This document shows, piece after piece, positions 32,855 through 44,468 of a stretch of 64,000 nucleotides of DNA. Position 1 is the first letter of the stretch. Each line of letters starts with the position of its first letter. Under the pieces are notes generated by a model, which saw only the letters and a program-made list of their open reading frames with translations, had not been told where the DNA came from and ran no database searches. This stretch comes from Physcia stellaris. Lineage: Eukaryota; Ascomycota; Lecanoromycetes; Caliciales; Physciaceae. Made by a program: the position numbers and the translations under genes. Location: NCBI GenBank assembly GCA_018902385.1, contig JABSSW010000024.1, positions 434,001-498,000 on the forward strand, written 5' to 3'.

Positions 32855-35098
32855 TTAGGTGGTTGACGCTGTCGCTTGCGTAAAGCGGATGCGAGTACCA
32901 GAACTGGTCTCCAGATTTGCAGTGTTGACATCCCAACCAGCGGTGACGAGTCGCTCTATCAAGGTTTTCCAACGCTGCGAGAGACTGATCAATGTTGCTT
33001 CAAGGTTCTCTAGAACCTGTTCGTCTCCCGCGCCTGTCGCATATCTATCATCAACATCTAGGTGATGAGCTACGATCAAGGCGTGAGCCCAAGCTTTCAA
33101 TGAATATGCCGGCGTTGCTTCCGTTTTGAGCACAACATAAGCCACTCGACGACGAAAGTCGTACCAAAGCAGGTACTGTTCTTGGTTAAAAATCTTAAAA
33201 AGCTTGGCCAAGCGCCAATCTGTGTCGCTTATGGAGCTCGTTGCAGTATGAGGCGGCACCATAGAGCTTAGCAAGGTCCGCAAGCAAACTCCTATTCGGG
33301 CCTTTGCAAACGAGGTAGACCCTTTCCAGCGAAGTACACCGTCCCATTCAAATATGCGCTCCTCACCCGATATTTGCTCTGGGTCCAGCAGTTTGTCATG
33401 GTCCCAGAACGTCGAAAAGAGGATATTCGCCCGTTGTCTATTAATGGTGTGCAGACTTACTGCTCTTACCGCTGCATGGTTCGTTGCCAAGTGCAATGAT
33501 AACAGCAGAATGAGGCATGACCACGTCGCTATAGGAGATGAGACCCAGGAGACGACGATGCTTCCTGCCTGAATGCGCGTCAACGGTTGTCAACGGTTAG
33601 CTACTAACAAGCACTTACAAGCATCCCTAAAAGTGAAATGATTGTCTCTTGGCTCGAGTCCTTCTAAAGAGGAGTAATGAAGTCAGCCTTGTTATTAGAT
33701 AGGGTTTACCTTACAAGGAAGAAAACTCTGACATTCCTGATCCTTGAGATCTGTAATGGAAAGACAGTGCTTCCAAAGCCTGTACATGTCGAACCCAAAC
33801 GAGTTGAAGGAGTGCCAATGGGATCTGCCAACTTTACCGCTGCAAGACACACTTACTGCGTTGAGCTCTCCTAGGTTTCCCCATTTGGCGAAGTGGGCGC
33901 TCAAGCTAGCTTTGGAGCTTCCAGCAGCAACTCCGCACAGAGCCCTCAAAACACTTGAAAAGCTTAAGAGCAGCACTCGCATAGCTTTCGGCAGTGCAGG
34001 TGAAAGGCAATCTAGTATCATTGCAGCGTCGTTGAACACGTCAGCCGCTAGGCGATACATCTTGCATTCGGGTTCCAGTGCTGCCGGTAAAATGGGTCAG
34101 CATTCTACAAGTCTGAAATTTGAGATAAGTTTTCTACGTGTTAAAGTCTTGAGCTATAGGTCTGACGACTAACAGATACTGTAAAGGAATTTGGAGACGA
34201 TCACTCACAAGTCCCAAGCTTGTGTGCAAACAAGATTGTCGCTACTCTGCCCATGCCTGTTAAGGATGACAAGTCAGCCATAGGAAAGATATTCGAAGCG
34301 ATGTTCGCAACGACGCCTATGCAGACGGACGGTGTAATCTCAAGTCTGCTTGCCCTTCCGACTTTAGGGTAAGATGTTTATCCCATGGCTAGCTGACTGA
34401 TGGCGAACAAGGTCCGGTACACCGCTGAAGTTTTCGCCACGCCAGGTCGTGAGAGATATTTCAAATCGGGTAAATCCACAGCAAAAGACGCTCCGTCGAC
34501 TACATACTTTCTTGAAGAACAGAGAGAAGTAAAGCTGCTGTTGGAGACGCAGAGGCATCACCGACGCCAACGCCTAGACACTTGAGTAAGTTTTACATTC
34601 ATTGAAGAAGCCTGGAGCAGTAGAGATGTTTGATCCTACCTTGCAGCACTGCCCTTGACGAGAGTAGACCTGCTATGGAGCTTGAGAAAGCTTGAAGAGA
34701 ATCCTAGACCATAAAATGTCGGTGGACTTCACAAGATGGTAATTCAGAATGTTACATAGACTTGATACCTACAGCATTGTATCAATGTTTACTGGATGGA
34801 TTTGTTGCATGTGGACGTCCCTTACTTCATGTAGTCTTTCGTCACGCTGTGTGGGTAACCAGCTGGCAAGAAGACACCAAGGATGTGAGACCATAGCTTT
34901 CCCTGTCTCTCTGGTGACTTCAACAGGCACAATCAGCCGGCGGTCTGGCGGAACCTCATTCGTGATGCCAAGGTCGCCTCTCACGCGCAACACTGAACTC
35001 ACAATTACATCAATTCTCTGATTGCCATTAGAGTGTGTCTGAACATAGACAGTGGTCAACTCTCCGGTCTCATTAAGTTCATCGATAATTAAGTCCAT
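32855..35098 (-). CDS. DUF647 (RUS1-like) family protein, nine exons
   Basis: Homologue of the RUS (root UV-B sensitive) family; the biochemical role is unknown, and plant members act in vitamin B6 homeostasis and auxin transport. Inferred exons are 35003-35098, 34826-34902, 34756-34768 (13 bases), 34640-34703, 34508-34573, 34209-34256, 33857-34080, 33619-33663 and 32855-33568; 448 residues, every junction in frame. Motifs in order: MDLIIDELNE start, FLPAGYPHSVTKDYM, YQVYDSLQAFSSSIAGLLSS, RAVLQGVGVGDASASPTAAL, GRVATILFAHKLGTSLEPEC, MYRLAADVFNDAAMILDCLS, CGVAAGSSKASLSAHFAKWG, KDSSQETIISLLGML. The C-terminal half (Ala-rich to TASTT) is less conserved. Several hydrophobic segments suggest membrane association. 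The acceptor of exon 2 could instead be 6 bases downstream. Introns of 251, 193 and 128 bases are long for this genome. Confidence 0.9.
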
Positions 35099-35440
35099 GT
35101 CGCAAGCGGTACAGCAGTAGTGTTCATCTCGTTCTTTCTGATGGCGTTGAGAAGTGAGAGCTCAAGACTAAGGTAGAGTAGTTGGAGAGGCAGGATGTCA
35201 TGCATAAACGCTAGCCGTAAAGGGTAAGGTTGCGCCAAGCCCTGGCCCTTTGTTCGCCTCACCGGAGTTTGACCAAATCACGCAACGTCTTAAACTGTAA
35301 CAACCCATCCTCAAGATTCTCATAAAGAACGCAGAAACCTACCTTGCTTACCTCCTTGTATCATCTGCAGCCCAGCAAATCAAACAAAACGCACAAGCAT
35401 CAATCAGCCTTTGGCTAAAACGTAAACCCCCATCGGAATC
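35099..35440. other. Divergent intergenic region DUF647 / ATX1
   Basis: A 342-base shared promoter region. No repeat or additional gene seen. Confidence 0.5.
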
Positions 35441-35784
35441 ATGTCAAACGTCGAGGCTCCTCATCATTACAAATTCAATATCAAGATGACATGCAGCGGC
35501 TGTTCCGGTGCGATAGACCGCGTCCTTAAGAAAACCGAAGGTTTGCAATATTCAAGCTCCGAGCATCCCGCCTTCACTGCTCCTGCTCCTGCTCCAGTTT
35601 CCTGTTTGCAAGTCGCTAATCAAGGTCCACAGGTGTCAAGGATTACAAAGTTTCCCTAGAAGACCAAACAGCAGACGTCTATGCAGAAGAAAGCCTGCAG
35701 TACGAGACCGTGCTAGAGAAGATCAAGAAGACCGGCAAAGAAGTCAAGAGCGGTGAAAAAGATGGTAGTCCGGCTGAGATCTAA
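35441..35784 (+). CDS. ATX1: Copper metallochaperone Atx1
   Basis: Small cytosolic copper chaperone that hands Cu(I) to the Golgi P-type ATPase Ccc2. Exons are 35441-35540 and 35633-35784 (phase 1; 92-base intron with a GCTAATC branch site); 83 residues. The HMA fold is intact: YKFNIKMTCSGCSGAIDRVL contains the MTCSGC Cu(I)-binding motif (MxCxGC), and loop residues continue GVKDYKVSLEDQTADVYAEE, then YETVLEKIKKTGKEVKSGE with the conserved Lys-Thr-Gly-Lys near the metal site. Length agrees with yeast Atx1 (73 residues) plus a short tail. Confidence 0.95.
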
Positions 35785-36419
35785 GTATGCTTGGGGCTGT
35801 AGTGGCGTTTACGGGTAGGAGGCTAGCTATGCAAAAGGATGTCGACATGATTCGTGGCATTTGGTGACGAAGGTTATCAATGAGTAACCGCCCTCAGGCT
35901 GTCAATCTCTCCATTGATACGGTCCTCCCTGTTCTCGCTTGCATCGCCCTTCTCTTCGACTACCAGCGCGTCACAGTATTTCCAGGCTTGTCGCCTAGGT
36001 AGGCTCTTCTCTCATTCTCAGATGACCTCAGGGTCTATGCAGTAGTTTGTGGCAGTGTACAGTGTTTTTCTATTTTTCTGTAGATAACCGCCCTACTACC
36101 CGTCGTCAAACAGCTGCAGGCTCTGAATATCCGACAACCCAACACCTTGGCATCCTTCTTCTTTGAGCCCTCTTTATCTCCCAAACCGGACACAGCTCAC
36201 CGCAGCGCTGCAAGTCAACAAAAATGTGGTACATGGATAGTCGCAGCTGTGGTTGGGGAAGGACCAATAATGAGTCGCACCCTGGCACACTTGCAGCAGG
36301 TATAAATCCTCCGGTTGTTGGTGCAAACGAATTGGAAGCGAATCTGGCATATAGTCACCCTATAGCGCGGACAAAATGGCAGATCAGAAGGAAGAGGGAT
36401 CATAGTTACAAAAAACAAC
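35785..36419. other. Intergenic region ATX1 to exonuclease gene
   Basis: A 635-base spacer between tandem genes. No gene, RNA or repeat recognised. Confidence 0.45.
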
Positions 36420-37184
36420 ATGGCGATTAGTCTAGTAGATTCCGAGTCGTCAGTGGCCTCTCTTATCGACAGTCTCAAAACCCTCCCCAGTGAGCCACCT
36501 TCTCTTTATCTCGACCTTGAAGGTATCAAGCTCTCTCGCCACGGCTCAATATCGATCCTGCAAATCTTCGTACTTCCTATGAATCACACCTATCTACTTG
36601 ACGTCTGCACCCTGGGTGAAAGAGCATTCAGCACCTCTGATACATCTGGGACCAACTTGCGGGCGATCCTCGAGTCTCAACGTATCCCGAAAGCCTTTTT
36701 CGATGTCCGCAACGACGCCGATGCACTCTTCGCCCACTTCGGTATCTCTTTACAGGGTGTCTGGGACATTCAGCTGATGGAAGTTGCCGCACGCCGATCC
36801 TCAAAACAATTCCTGAATGGACTTGGAAAATGCATCGAGCACGATGCACAACTAACAGCCGAAGCCATCAAGAACTGGAAAGCCTCAAAGGAGAAAGGCC
36901 TGGCACTGTTCGATCCTGAGCGCGGTGGGTCCTACGAGATCTTCAATACCCGTCCATTACCGGACGACATTGTCACGTACTGTGCACAGGACGTTGTACA
37001 TCTTCCCCAGCTGTGGAACACCTACAAGAAGAACCTCAGCGAAGCCTGGGCCGCTGAAGTCGAGAAGGAGACACAGGCACGGCTCAAGAGGTCTAAGGAG
37101 GCTTCGTATGACCCTCATGGAAAGAACAAGGCTTTTAGTCCCTGGCCTCCCAGCGCTGCTACATCATCCCATTGGCTATTTTGA
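36420..37184 (+). CDS. 3'-5' exonuclease domain protein (DEDDy, Egl/WRN-like)
   Basis: Predicted RNase D/Werner-type 3'-5' exonuclease. Single exon, 254 residues. The three Exo motifs are present: Exo I in SLYLDLEGIKLSRHGSIS (DxE), Exo II region FFDVRNDADALFAHFGI with GVWDIQLMEVAAR, and Exo III DIVTYCAQDVVHLPQLW (YxxxD, the DEDDy signature). Related fungal proteins are annotated as 3'-5' exonuclease/egalitarian-like; the substrate is unknown. The C-terminus is short and charged (RLKRSKEASYDPHGKNKAF). No targeting signal is visible. Confidence 0.88.
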   Translation: MAISLVDSESSVASLIDSLKTLPSEPPSLYLDLEGIKLSRHGSISILQIFVLPMNHTYLLDVCTLGERAFSTSDTSGTNLRAILESQRIPKAFFDVRNDADALFAHFGISLQGVWDIQLMEVAARRSSKQFLNGLGKCIEHDAQLTAEAIKNWKASKEKGLALFDPERGGSYEIFNTRPLPDDIVTYCAQDVVHLPQLWNTYKKNLSEAWAAEVEKETQARLKRSKEASYDPHGKNKAFSPWPPSAATSSHWLF

Positions 37185-38788
37185 TGGCGCTGTCGAAGAA
37201 CAGTTCGGCATCCTGCGGTTAGACACAGTCTGTGGCGAAGGCACCGTAACGACAAGAAGCAGAGCCAGAGCGTTTACGGCGATACGATAAAGAGTTGATC
37301 GACTAGGGAGTAGGACCGCACCTAGCAAGGGCCCGGTGGGAGCTGAAGTGACGAGCCGGCTTCCAGACTTTACATAGACGCAATCAGGACGGAGAGATCA
37401 CTGCGCGTTTATGCTCTACAGCAGGGATCATGATTCTCCATCAATAGCAAGTTCAGCAAGCTCCCTTACGCCCCTCATACCATGGCACTACCTCAAGGCA
37501 TCCAGCCCGCCCAGCAGACTACCAAACTAGCCCGAAGAGGGAGGGGAAGGTCTCATTCCTTACTCTTCTCTAGTCACTCCCTCCCCAGGCCGGGTACATG
37601 TCTTTCCTGTACTCGAGTCCACAAGGTAGACTTTCCTCCCCTCCAAGCACAAGCCCAGTTGCACTATATCATATCATCCGCACCCCATAACACCAAGTAA
37701 GCGCATTCTCCCTCGTCATCCTCTTTATCTCCTCTGAATGTACCGGACAATTGAAACCGCGGACGGTCTTATGACCAACCCTACATTACCTATATGTCCC
37801 AAAGCACCTCCAAATTCCTGCACTCAACCAAATTGGCATCACTCGTGCTCCATGCCTGAGCTCTCCAAAAATTCCTTGCTTGTAGACTTGTCCATCATAG
37901 ACGAAAAAAGGAGAACCCACGAACATCACTGGTGAAAATAAGCACGATCTCCAAAAATCCCCAGACCTAACACCGGGTGGCTAGCCTTCCCTCATCGCCA
38001 GCTCTCATCCCAAGTTTCCTCACAGTCAGCCTTCGAACCATCATCTGATATAAAAGCTTATAAATCTCTCTTTTGACTTCACGTTACTCTTAATCTTTTG
38101 TCAACCTTGGTGACTCCTATTCTAAAGCACACGTACACGTAGGAGGCTGGTAGGTGGTTGGTAGCTCCGTTCCTCTTGATTGGAGATGAAGTTCGTGAAG
38201 GGGAGAGGGGATGGGGAAGGTTGGGGGTTTGGGGGGGTGGTAGTTATCGACCGGGCTTTTAATTATTTAAGTTGAGATAGGGGAGTTATGTATATCCGCC
38301 GATTACAGGAAAGATGGACCCGGGTCTCTCTATCGCCGAAGTTGTTGCTTTCAGTGAGCCTTCGAGCAGTTTTATTGAGGTTTGTCGTTTGCTGGTATCG
38401 ATTGAAGAGTATTCCATGGTCTGGTCTGGTGTGGTGTTATATTGTTTTTCATGCATCGCCACCGATAACACTCAAATTGATAGCACGTTTATTCGTGTTT
38501 GGCACGAAGCATGCGAAGATGATATGAAAATGACAATGACATGAAAAAACAATCATCTTCGGCTGCCGCCCCAGGTCGGGTAATAGTAGTGTATCCTACC
38601 AGATAGCATCACCTTATTACCGCGAACCATGGGATGTTTATTGACACAATACTCCATGGAAGTGAAGCGAACTGGATTCTATGAAGTCACGATATGTAGA
38701 AATGGCAAAGCAGGGCAATTGAGCCGGGTATCAAAAACTCGTCCCAATCCACAACGCCAACGCAAAAAGCCAATAGCAGTGGCTCCGT
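37185..38788. other. 1.6-kb convergent spacer with MITE copy 3
   Basis: Gene-free region between the exonuclease gene and the SWIM-RING gene. The only structure recognised is MITE-like copy 3 at 38411-38635. Confidence 0.5.
38411..38635. mobile_element. MITE-like element, copy 3 (inverted orientation)
   Basis: A 225-bp element in opposite orientation to copy 1. Ends are ATTCCATGGTCTGGT and, on the other strand, ATCCCATGGTTCGCGG. Internal blocks match copy 1: TGCATCGCCACC, CGTGTTTGGCACGAAGCAT, GTCGGGTAATAG and TAGTGTATCCTA..AGATAGCA. An inner inverted repeat CGAAGATGAT/ATCATCTTCG makes it foldback-like. It ends 154 bases before the SWIM-RING stop, so it may lie in that gene's 3' UTR. Confidence 0.72.
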
Positions 38789-40181
38789 TTAGTAGTAGCC
38801 TCCAAGCTGCCGCCTTACCCAGAAGGGATGGTACGTCGAGTAATCTGGATCGACGAAGTCAGCCAACGGATCATTTCATGGCAGAAAAGGGCCAGAAACA
38901 TACCACGTTCGGTGGAAAGGCCAAGCTGATCTGCAACATTGACGTATCCCTCGTCGTTGACTTTACCGGCGGTCTTGATGCGAGCGAGAGATTCCGGGTC
39001 ACCCTGCCATGGGGTACGGCTATGAGTTGCGTCAGTATGCGCTCCGTTACTATTACCAATTCTAGACTCACCAGTAGACGCAACGGACTTCTTTCCCTTT
39101 CTGGCTCTTGGCCCACTGCTCGAAGCATCCCTTATGGATGTTGTTCCCACACGCGGCCTTGCACCAGACGATGTCCTCGGTGTCTGGCTCGAACTCGGTG
39201 AAGCAGATGGGGCAGTCCCCTGTTACTTCCTTGCGGTTACTGGCGGAATCTGTGGACGGCTGGGAGCTGACTGTTGGGGCGCTGGCGAAGATTTCACGGA
39301 GCTCCTGGATAATGTTAGGAATGCAGCGGGAGTCAGGACAATACAGACTTACTGAAGAGAGAAGAGCAAGTTGATACTGCAGGTTCTCGGGCGCTTTGAG
39401 TACCTTGTGGAGGACCTGTTCCAAGACTCATTGGCAGCCGTTCAATAGAAGCAATAGGTCGTTAGACTTACGTAGACAATATGCTTGCACTGGTGACCTT
39501 TCTTATTATCGGGGCACGTACAGCGAGGTTCCTGGCAGATGGTAATTCTATAAATGTTGCCCGTGGATCCTGCCATGTCAATCGTCTCCTCCGGAACCTC
39601 ATCTGTGCCACCGCGGGTCCTGTCGATAACGAACATTCTGGGTTGGATTGTTAGCTTTATGTTCTGCAGTTATAAAGGGATGTGGATTACCTCTGCGATG
39701 TCGCGCGTGCCAGCTTGTCAAAATATGACTGTGGCGCTCTCTTTCTGAACACCCTCAGTCTTTTCTCCGCTTTCGTGACCTGCACGGGCGACTCTGGGCT
39801 TTTTCTCTTCTTTTTAGGCGGAGTGCTTGCTTCGTCAGTGGTTGTGGCAGTAGATGCATTTCCCGTTCCCTTTGCCTTCGCGGGCATCGGTTTCTTCGAA
39901 CCCTGGTTCTGTCGTAACTGACTATCGGCGGGGGACTCCGACTCCGACTCCGACTCCGACTCGACAGCAGTGATGGAACTTTGGTTCTTCCGTTTTCTCT
40001 TCAGATGAGGTCGTTTCCGTGGTGCATCTTCGTGGGAATGGGTCGATGAGGAACATTCCTTCTCTTCTTCTTTCGCCATCGCCTTTCGCGAGATCTGAGA
40101 CGGTTCATCCGCTGTCAGCTTGGACGTGACAGTAGACCTAGTCGAATAGCGAGGGGATTTTGCTAGCGTACGGCCGGACAT
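38789..40181 (-). CDS. SWIM and RING zinc-finger protein, putative E3 ubiquitin ligase
   Basis: Inferred exons are 39691-40181, 39472-39637, 39353-39415, 39072-39304, 38904-39019 and 38789-38844; 374 residues, all junctions in frame. The N-terminal third is basic and disordered, with a lysine/arginine run (KRPHLKRKRK) and a short Ser-Glu repeat encoded by five GACTCC-type units. The SWIM finger follows in exon 2: CTCPDNKKGHQCKHIVY (CxC...CxH). The RING finger in exon 4 reads CPICFTEFEP, then WCKAACGNNIHKGCFEQW and RCVYCRTPW, with the last cysteine pair formed across the exon 4/5 junction. A conserved tail LGLSTERDYSTYHPFWVRRQ closes the protein. Such SWIM-RING proteins resemble ZSWIM2/Mex; a ubiquitin-ligase role is inferred. 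Confidence 0.88.
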
Positions 40182-40947
40182 GGTGAGAGTTGAGCTCTGC
40201 AATCCAGCTGCAAACCTGAACGCGGGGTCACGTTATCGATGAGTTTAGCGCCGCGCTAAGCTCGCTTACCTGTTCAGGGAAATCCGAACCTTGAGGTAGC
40301 GCAGCAGCGGCGAACATGAATAGACAGTGTGCGGCGAGACACTATTCTGGGTGAAGAACTAACAGAGTCCAGTATCAAATTGAACTTTGCTCTCATCTGA
40401 GAAGGCAAAATTGCAGTTATCTGTCAAACCACGGTCGAGGACGGTGAGATGTAGCACGGAACACTCCAAGGACATCATCAATCATGATACACGACCTCCC
40501 GATGAGCGAGGATATCACTCCATTAATTTCACCTGCGTCCGTAACACAAGGATCTGGATGACGACGTTCAGGATACGGGTCACAATTGCAATGTCTGGGA
40601 TCGCCAACTCTGAGCTTATCGCCAAACTATCCCCTCACGATTTTTCGTTCCAGGCACCCTGTCTAGAGACTTCGAAGCCATGAGCCAATGTTATTACTCT
40701 GTTAAGATTGAGAAGTCCATGGGCTCGCCGTGTCATGTAGGGGTAGGCTGATGGAATCCACTGCAGCAGACATGTGCAACTGCAGTAATGGTCCTTCGTA
40801 TTTCCGACTCGGTTGCTATCAAAGTGTTGGAAAAGATGGGTCTCATGTGGGCACATCTAAGTACAGTCCGTTGCCTAGGTTTAAACAATCACTCTCCTTG
40901 GTGAAACATTCATAGAAGGTGACTCCAAGATCCTAATACATCTTGTG
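40182..40947. other. Intergenic region SWIM-RING / ankyrin
   Basis: A 766-base spacer; no gene or repeat recognised. Confidence 0.45.
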
Positions 40948-41810
40948 CTACGATCTCCCTTCTTGTCTACCTGAATTTTTCCGCAATATGGCCCTCCGCA
41001 ACCTGACTCCCCGCTCAGAACCACCCCCATCAAACCGTTTCCCCCACTGCTTCGGCGTCTCCCCAAGCTCATTCCTCGCCTCCGGATCAGCACCATGTTC
41101 TAGCAGCCAGTTCTCAGTCTCCCTGTTACCCCATTTAGCAGCCGTATGCAGCGGTGTACCCTTCCGGCCCGAACGTATCGCCTCCGACGGCGCAGGATGA
41201 TCCGTCGCAAGCCCATTGATGTCAGCACCCTTCTCCAGAAGATAAGCCATGATGGAATACGATCTGGCGTGTCTCCTTGCGCCGCAGCATGCAACGCAGC
41301 ACTACTTGATCCAATCATAGCGCCGTGCGTGAGCAGCAACTTCACCGTCTCTAGTGGCCCGCGCAGAGCAGCGATATCGAGTGGGCTGAAGCCGCGGGGA
41401 CCACTGGAGTTGGGGTTGGCGCCGTGGGCGAGGAATAAGGCGATGAGTTCGGGGTGTTGCACGTGCGAGCGGAGCGTGGCGTCGTCTACCTCCCAGCCGT
41501 GGGCGAGGAAGACCTTGAAGATCTCTGGGGATGTGGCTAGGCTTATGGAGTGTGTGCCGAATTTTCCTCCGAGCGATAGGAGATGCACTAGAATTTCGGG
41601 CTGGCCCTCGCCGGCAGCGGCTTGAGGGATTAGAGAGTCAATTTGTTCTTGGGTTGGACCTGCTATTGATGTGTTCGAGCGCCATTGGGAGAGGCTGGTC
41701 TTGATTTGCGTAAGATCGCTCAATTTGATTGCATTTTTGACAAGGTCATAAGATTCTTCAGCTGTTGCTGGTGCGTTTGCATCAATATCTACAGCTGTAA
41801 ATTTGGACAT
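40948..41810 (-). CDS. Ankyrin-repeat protein, with apparent 1-base frameshift
   Basis: A small ankyrin protein of about 287 residues if the frame is restored. Starts MSKFTAVDIDANAPATAEES. Ankyrin units can be followed from HPELIALFLAHGANPNSSGP, then GFSPLDIAALRGPLETVKLL, LTHGAMIGSSSAALHAAAQG, YLLEKGADINGL, GTPLHTAAKWGNRETENWLL and EHGADPEARNELGETPKQWG. At 41254-41255 the frame breaks: it reads GDTPDRIPSWLIF, but one extra C would give DRIPIMAYLLEKGADING, which continues the repeat. Without the correction the frame runs to a stop at about 41100. The missing base sits in a two-base C run (minus strand). An indel error is likelier than a true mutation. Partner unknown. Confidence 0.8.
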
Positions 41811-43736
41811 TGTACGTCAGCGATGGATGGTGTTCTGAAAGGGGTCTGCCGCGATCGAAAAAGCTCAGAGAGCTGTCTAACGTGGTAAGAACGAATGTCC
41901 TATAGACGGCGTAATCCGGTTGGAAGCCTGTACGCTGTGGACACTCCATACTGACATCTCTCTGGCTGGACAGAGACGAAAGCGATTCACTTGCATTTTC
42001 AATGCCGCTCTGGTATCGGCTTGTCTTTGCAAGATGTAACTTAGGATGCTCATATGACCTTCATCGGTGGGGACGTCCTGGCTGACTTAGGTTCCTCCAT
42101 TATTGAAGTCGGTCATCCCGGGAGGTTGAGCTACAATGCTTTCCAAGCTCATGTGTCTCTGTGATTGTGCCTTTTTCACGTGGCTTACCCCTTGGGTGGA
42201 ATTAGGCTGTGATGCAATTTTTGATATCGAGGTCTTTGGTTTGTGCCTCTTCCAAGCTTTCGCCTCCATCGCGGTATCGCGTCTTTTAGTTGCAGACGTG
42301 GTTGAACTATGGAGTTCCCACATCGCGAAGGCATGTCACATACGGAGCTTTGCATGCTGACCGCCGTTCAATCCATTTTCAATAGTTGCGATTACACGGC
42401 TTCATCACCAATCAGGGTATCGCCATCAAGCACTCCCCTGGACATGGACCGCATACTTTGCTACAGACAAACGCCGCTCTATTCCAACTATCCGTGTTGC
42501 TGGTAAGACGGGAGGACTGATTCGTTGCCGAGACCGGCGTCTGACCCGTCGTTTTAGTGGCCGCCGGCAAGATGTGGAGTGATGATGTAAATGCAGAGGA
42601 AGTCCGCCTGTAAAAGCCCTTGATAATTATTGAGTTGATGCTATCATTCAGTAGTTGCAAGGTGACTCCAACCACTTACCTAACGTATGCGGCAGGGGAA
42701 GGCGAAGCAAGAGGCATCGCTGCGGTAGATATATTCCAGTCATCGGGGATTCCTCCGAGAGAGCCACTAAGGTATTCGTAGAATGTTTTCTTGTTCATCC
42801 CCCACCTCCCACAGGTTTTCCTTACAGACAGAAGCATCGATGAGCCATCACTTACCTCGTAGTCCGGTAGATCGCCTCGAGAGGCAATCTAACTAACAAT
42901 GCTCAGTCACTACTTACCTTACTTTAACACCATCGGCGCCGTCTTAGACTACCTCGAACTTTACCTGATGACTCATGAGCTTTCAACATCCCCGCACAAT
43001 GCCGTCTTTACAAACGCGGTCAAGTTCAAGAGAATGGTTATTGGCTTATCTGGCTCAGCCCCTGCAGATATCACTGGCTTCAGGCAGCTTCAGAAGCCGC
43101 TAAAGGCAGTATACAGAGCGATGAGAGGTCCTAAGAAAAGACTAATGAAGTCTCCGAGTTCGTCGGAATCATGTCCTTCCGCTCTATGGAGCTTGTGTTT
43201 GTGACTGTGACTTTCCGGTCGAATTTGCATCATGATCTGCTTTCAGCATCTCCAGCCATGCTGTTACGAGGCAAGATCCCGATGATTATCAACATGAACT
43301 AGCAGACCCCAATGAAGCCGACTCGTGATTGATCAGATCTTCAGGTCCATAGACAGTATCTTATGTCCCTGCCCCTGAATCTTGGGCCTCTAAATCTCTG
43401 GGTCATCCACTGGTGTATTTCGCCCGTGATGTGATTGGCAATCGCTTCCCCATACGGCCCCGGATATGTCTTTCTACAGGCTCCCGGAGAGACGTCATGC
43501 TCGCAGCTGGCCGTCAGCCTTTCTGTATCCGTTTTAGGTTCGTCGAGACTGTACGTTAGGCGGGGAACCAGTAGGCAAAGCAGTTTGCTCGCGGCAATTG
43601 GTCTCGACCCCGTGGGTGGATCAGAGACTCTATAAGATCACCATCCATCCCATCAATTTTGTTTTTGCATACCAATCTCAGCAACCTCACCAAACAGAAA
43701 CCAGCTCAAACCTCAAACAATCAAAGTCTCAGCAAG
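41811..43736. other. 1.9-kb gene-free region upstream of con-6
   Basis: No supported gene. Open frames (for example plus 42899-43204) lack recognised motifs. A TATAAG at about 43632, some 105 bases upstream of the con-6 ATG, is a candidate TATA element. Confidence 0.45.
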
Positions 43737-44087
43737 ATGAATCCAGGCAATGTTGTCGGTTCGTTCCCTCATCAGTTTCGGAGACCAATTTTTGTACTGA
43801 TTCTTTCTTAGGCGGCCACAAGGCTAACTTGAATAACCCCAATACGTCTGAGGAATCCAAGCAACACTCCAAAGAAGTGCTTGACCAGGAGTTCAATGGC
43901 GGAAATGTCGAGAGCTCCGGTGACAAGAACCCCCAGAATGTCGCGGGTGGACTTAAAGCGTACGTTCCCTGCTCTATTAGTGATGGTGGAATTGGCTTTG
44001 ACTTTTTGCAGTACTACCAAGAACCCCAACGTGAGCGACGAAGCGAAGCAAAGCGCTGAGCAGAGGCTCAAGGAGATGGGACAGTAG
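43737..44087 (+). CDS. con-6: Conidiation-specific protein 6
   Basis: Small hydrophilic protein abundant in developing conidia of Neurospora and relatives, degraded at germination. Exons are 43737-43758, 43812-43959 and 44012-44087; 81 residues, in frame at both junctions. The first exon is only 22 bases (MNPGNVV). Two copies of the Con-6 repeat are clear: GGHKANLNNPNTSEESKQHS...VL and the second GGLKATTKNPNVSDEAKQSA, ending QRLKEMGQ. The 52-base introns interrupt just before each repeat, so each repeat essentially has its own exon. Expression is likely linked to asexual development or stress, inferred from the family. Confidence 0.95.
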
Positions 44088-44468
44088 TCTACTTGTTTCT
44101 TGTGCACAGCCAATGATCCTGTTACTACCTTAGATTAGAAACTAGGTATTCAATTCATTTGCTGCTGTCTATAGTTTTCCCAGCCCTGTGTGCGTTTGAT
44201 CCATGAGCTTGGTCATTCGGCTTATCACCCTTTAAATTTGGGTTTTCCCTCATTGTTAGTTCTTCGTCTCAAGGACATGAATAACGATCGATCGATTGAC
44301 AGAATGCGGTCCCTCCAATAGTGCTATGCGGTCAACAAGCGAGAGGGGAATTCTGAAGGTTTATATTGGACCTTTTCGTGTTACTGCTCGTTCTCGACTT
44401 GAGAGAAACTCTGTGGAAAGAAGTGTTTAGGGCGAAGAAGTTGTTGTTCCATTTGGTTATAAATTGTG
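44088..44468. other. Convergent spacer con-6 / RSM25
   Basis: 381 bases, AT-rich, containing the two 3' UTRs. Nothing else seen. Confidence 0.5.
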
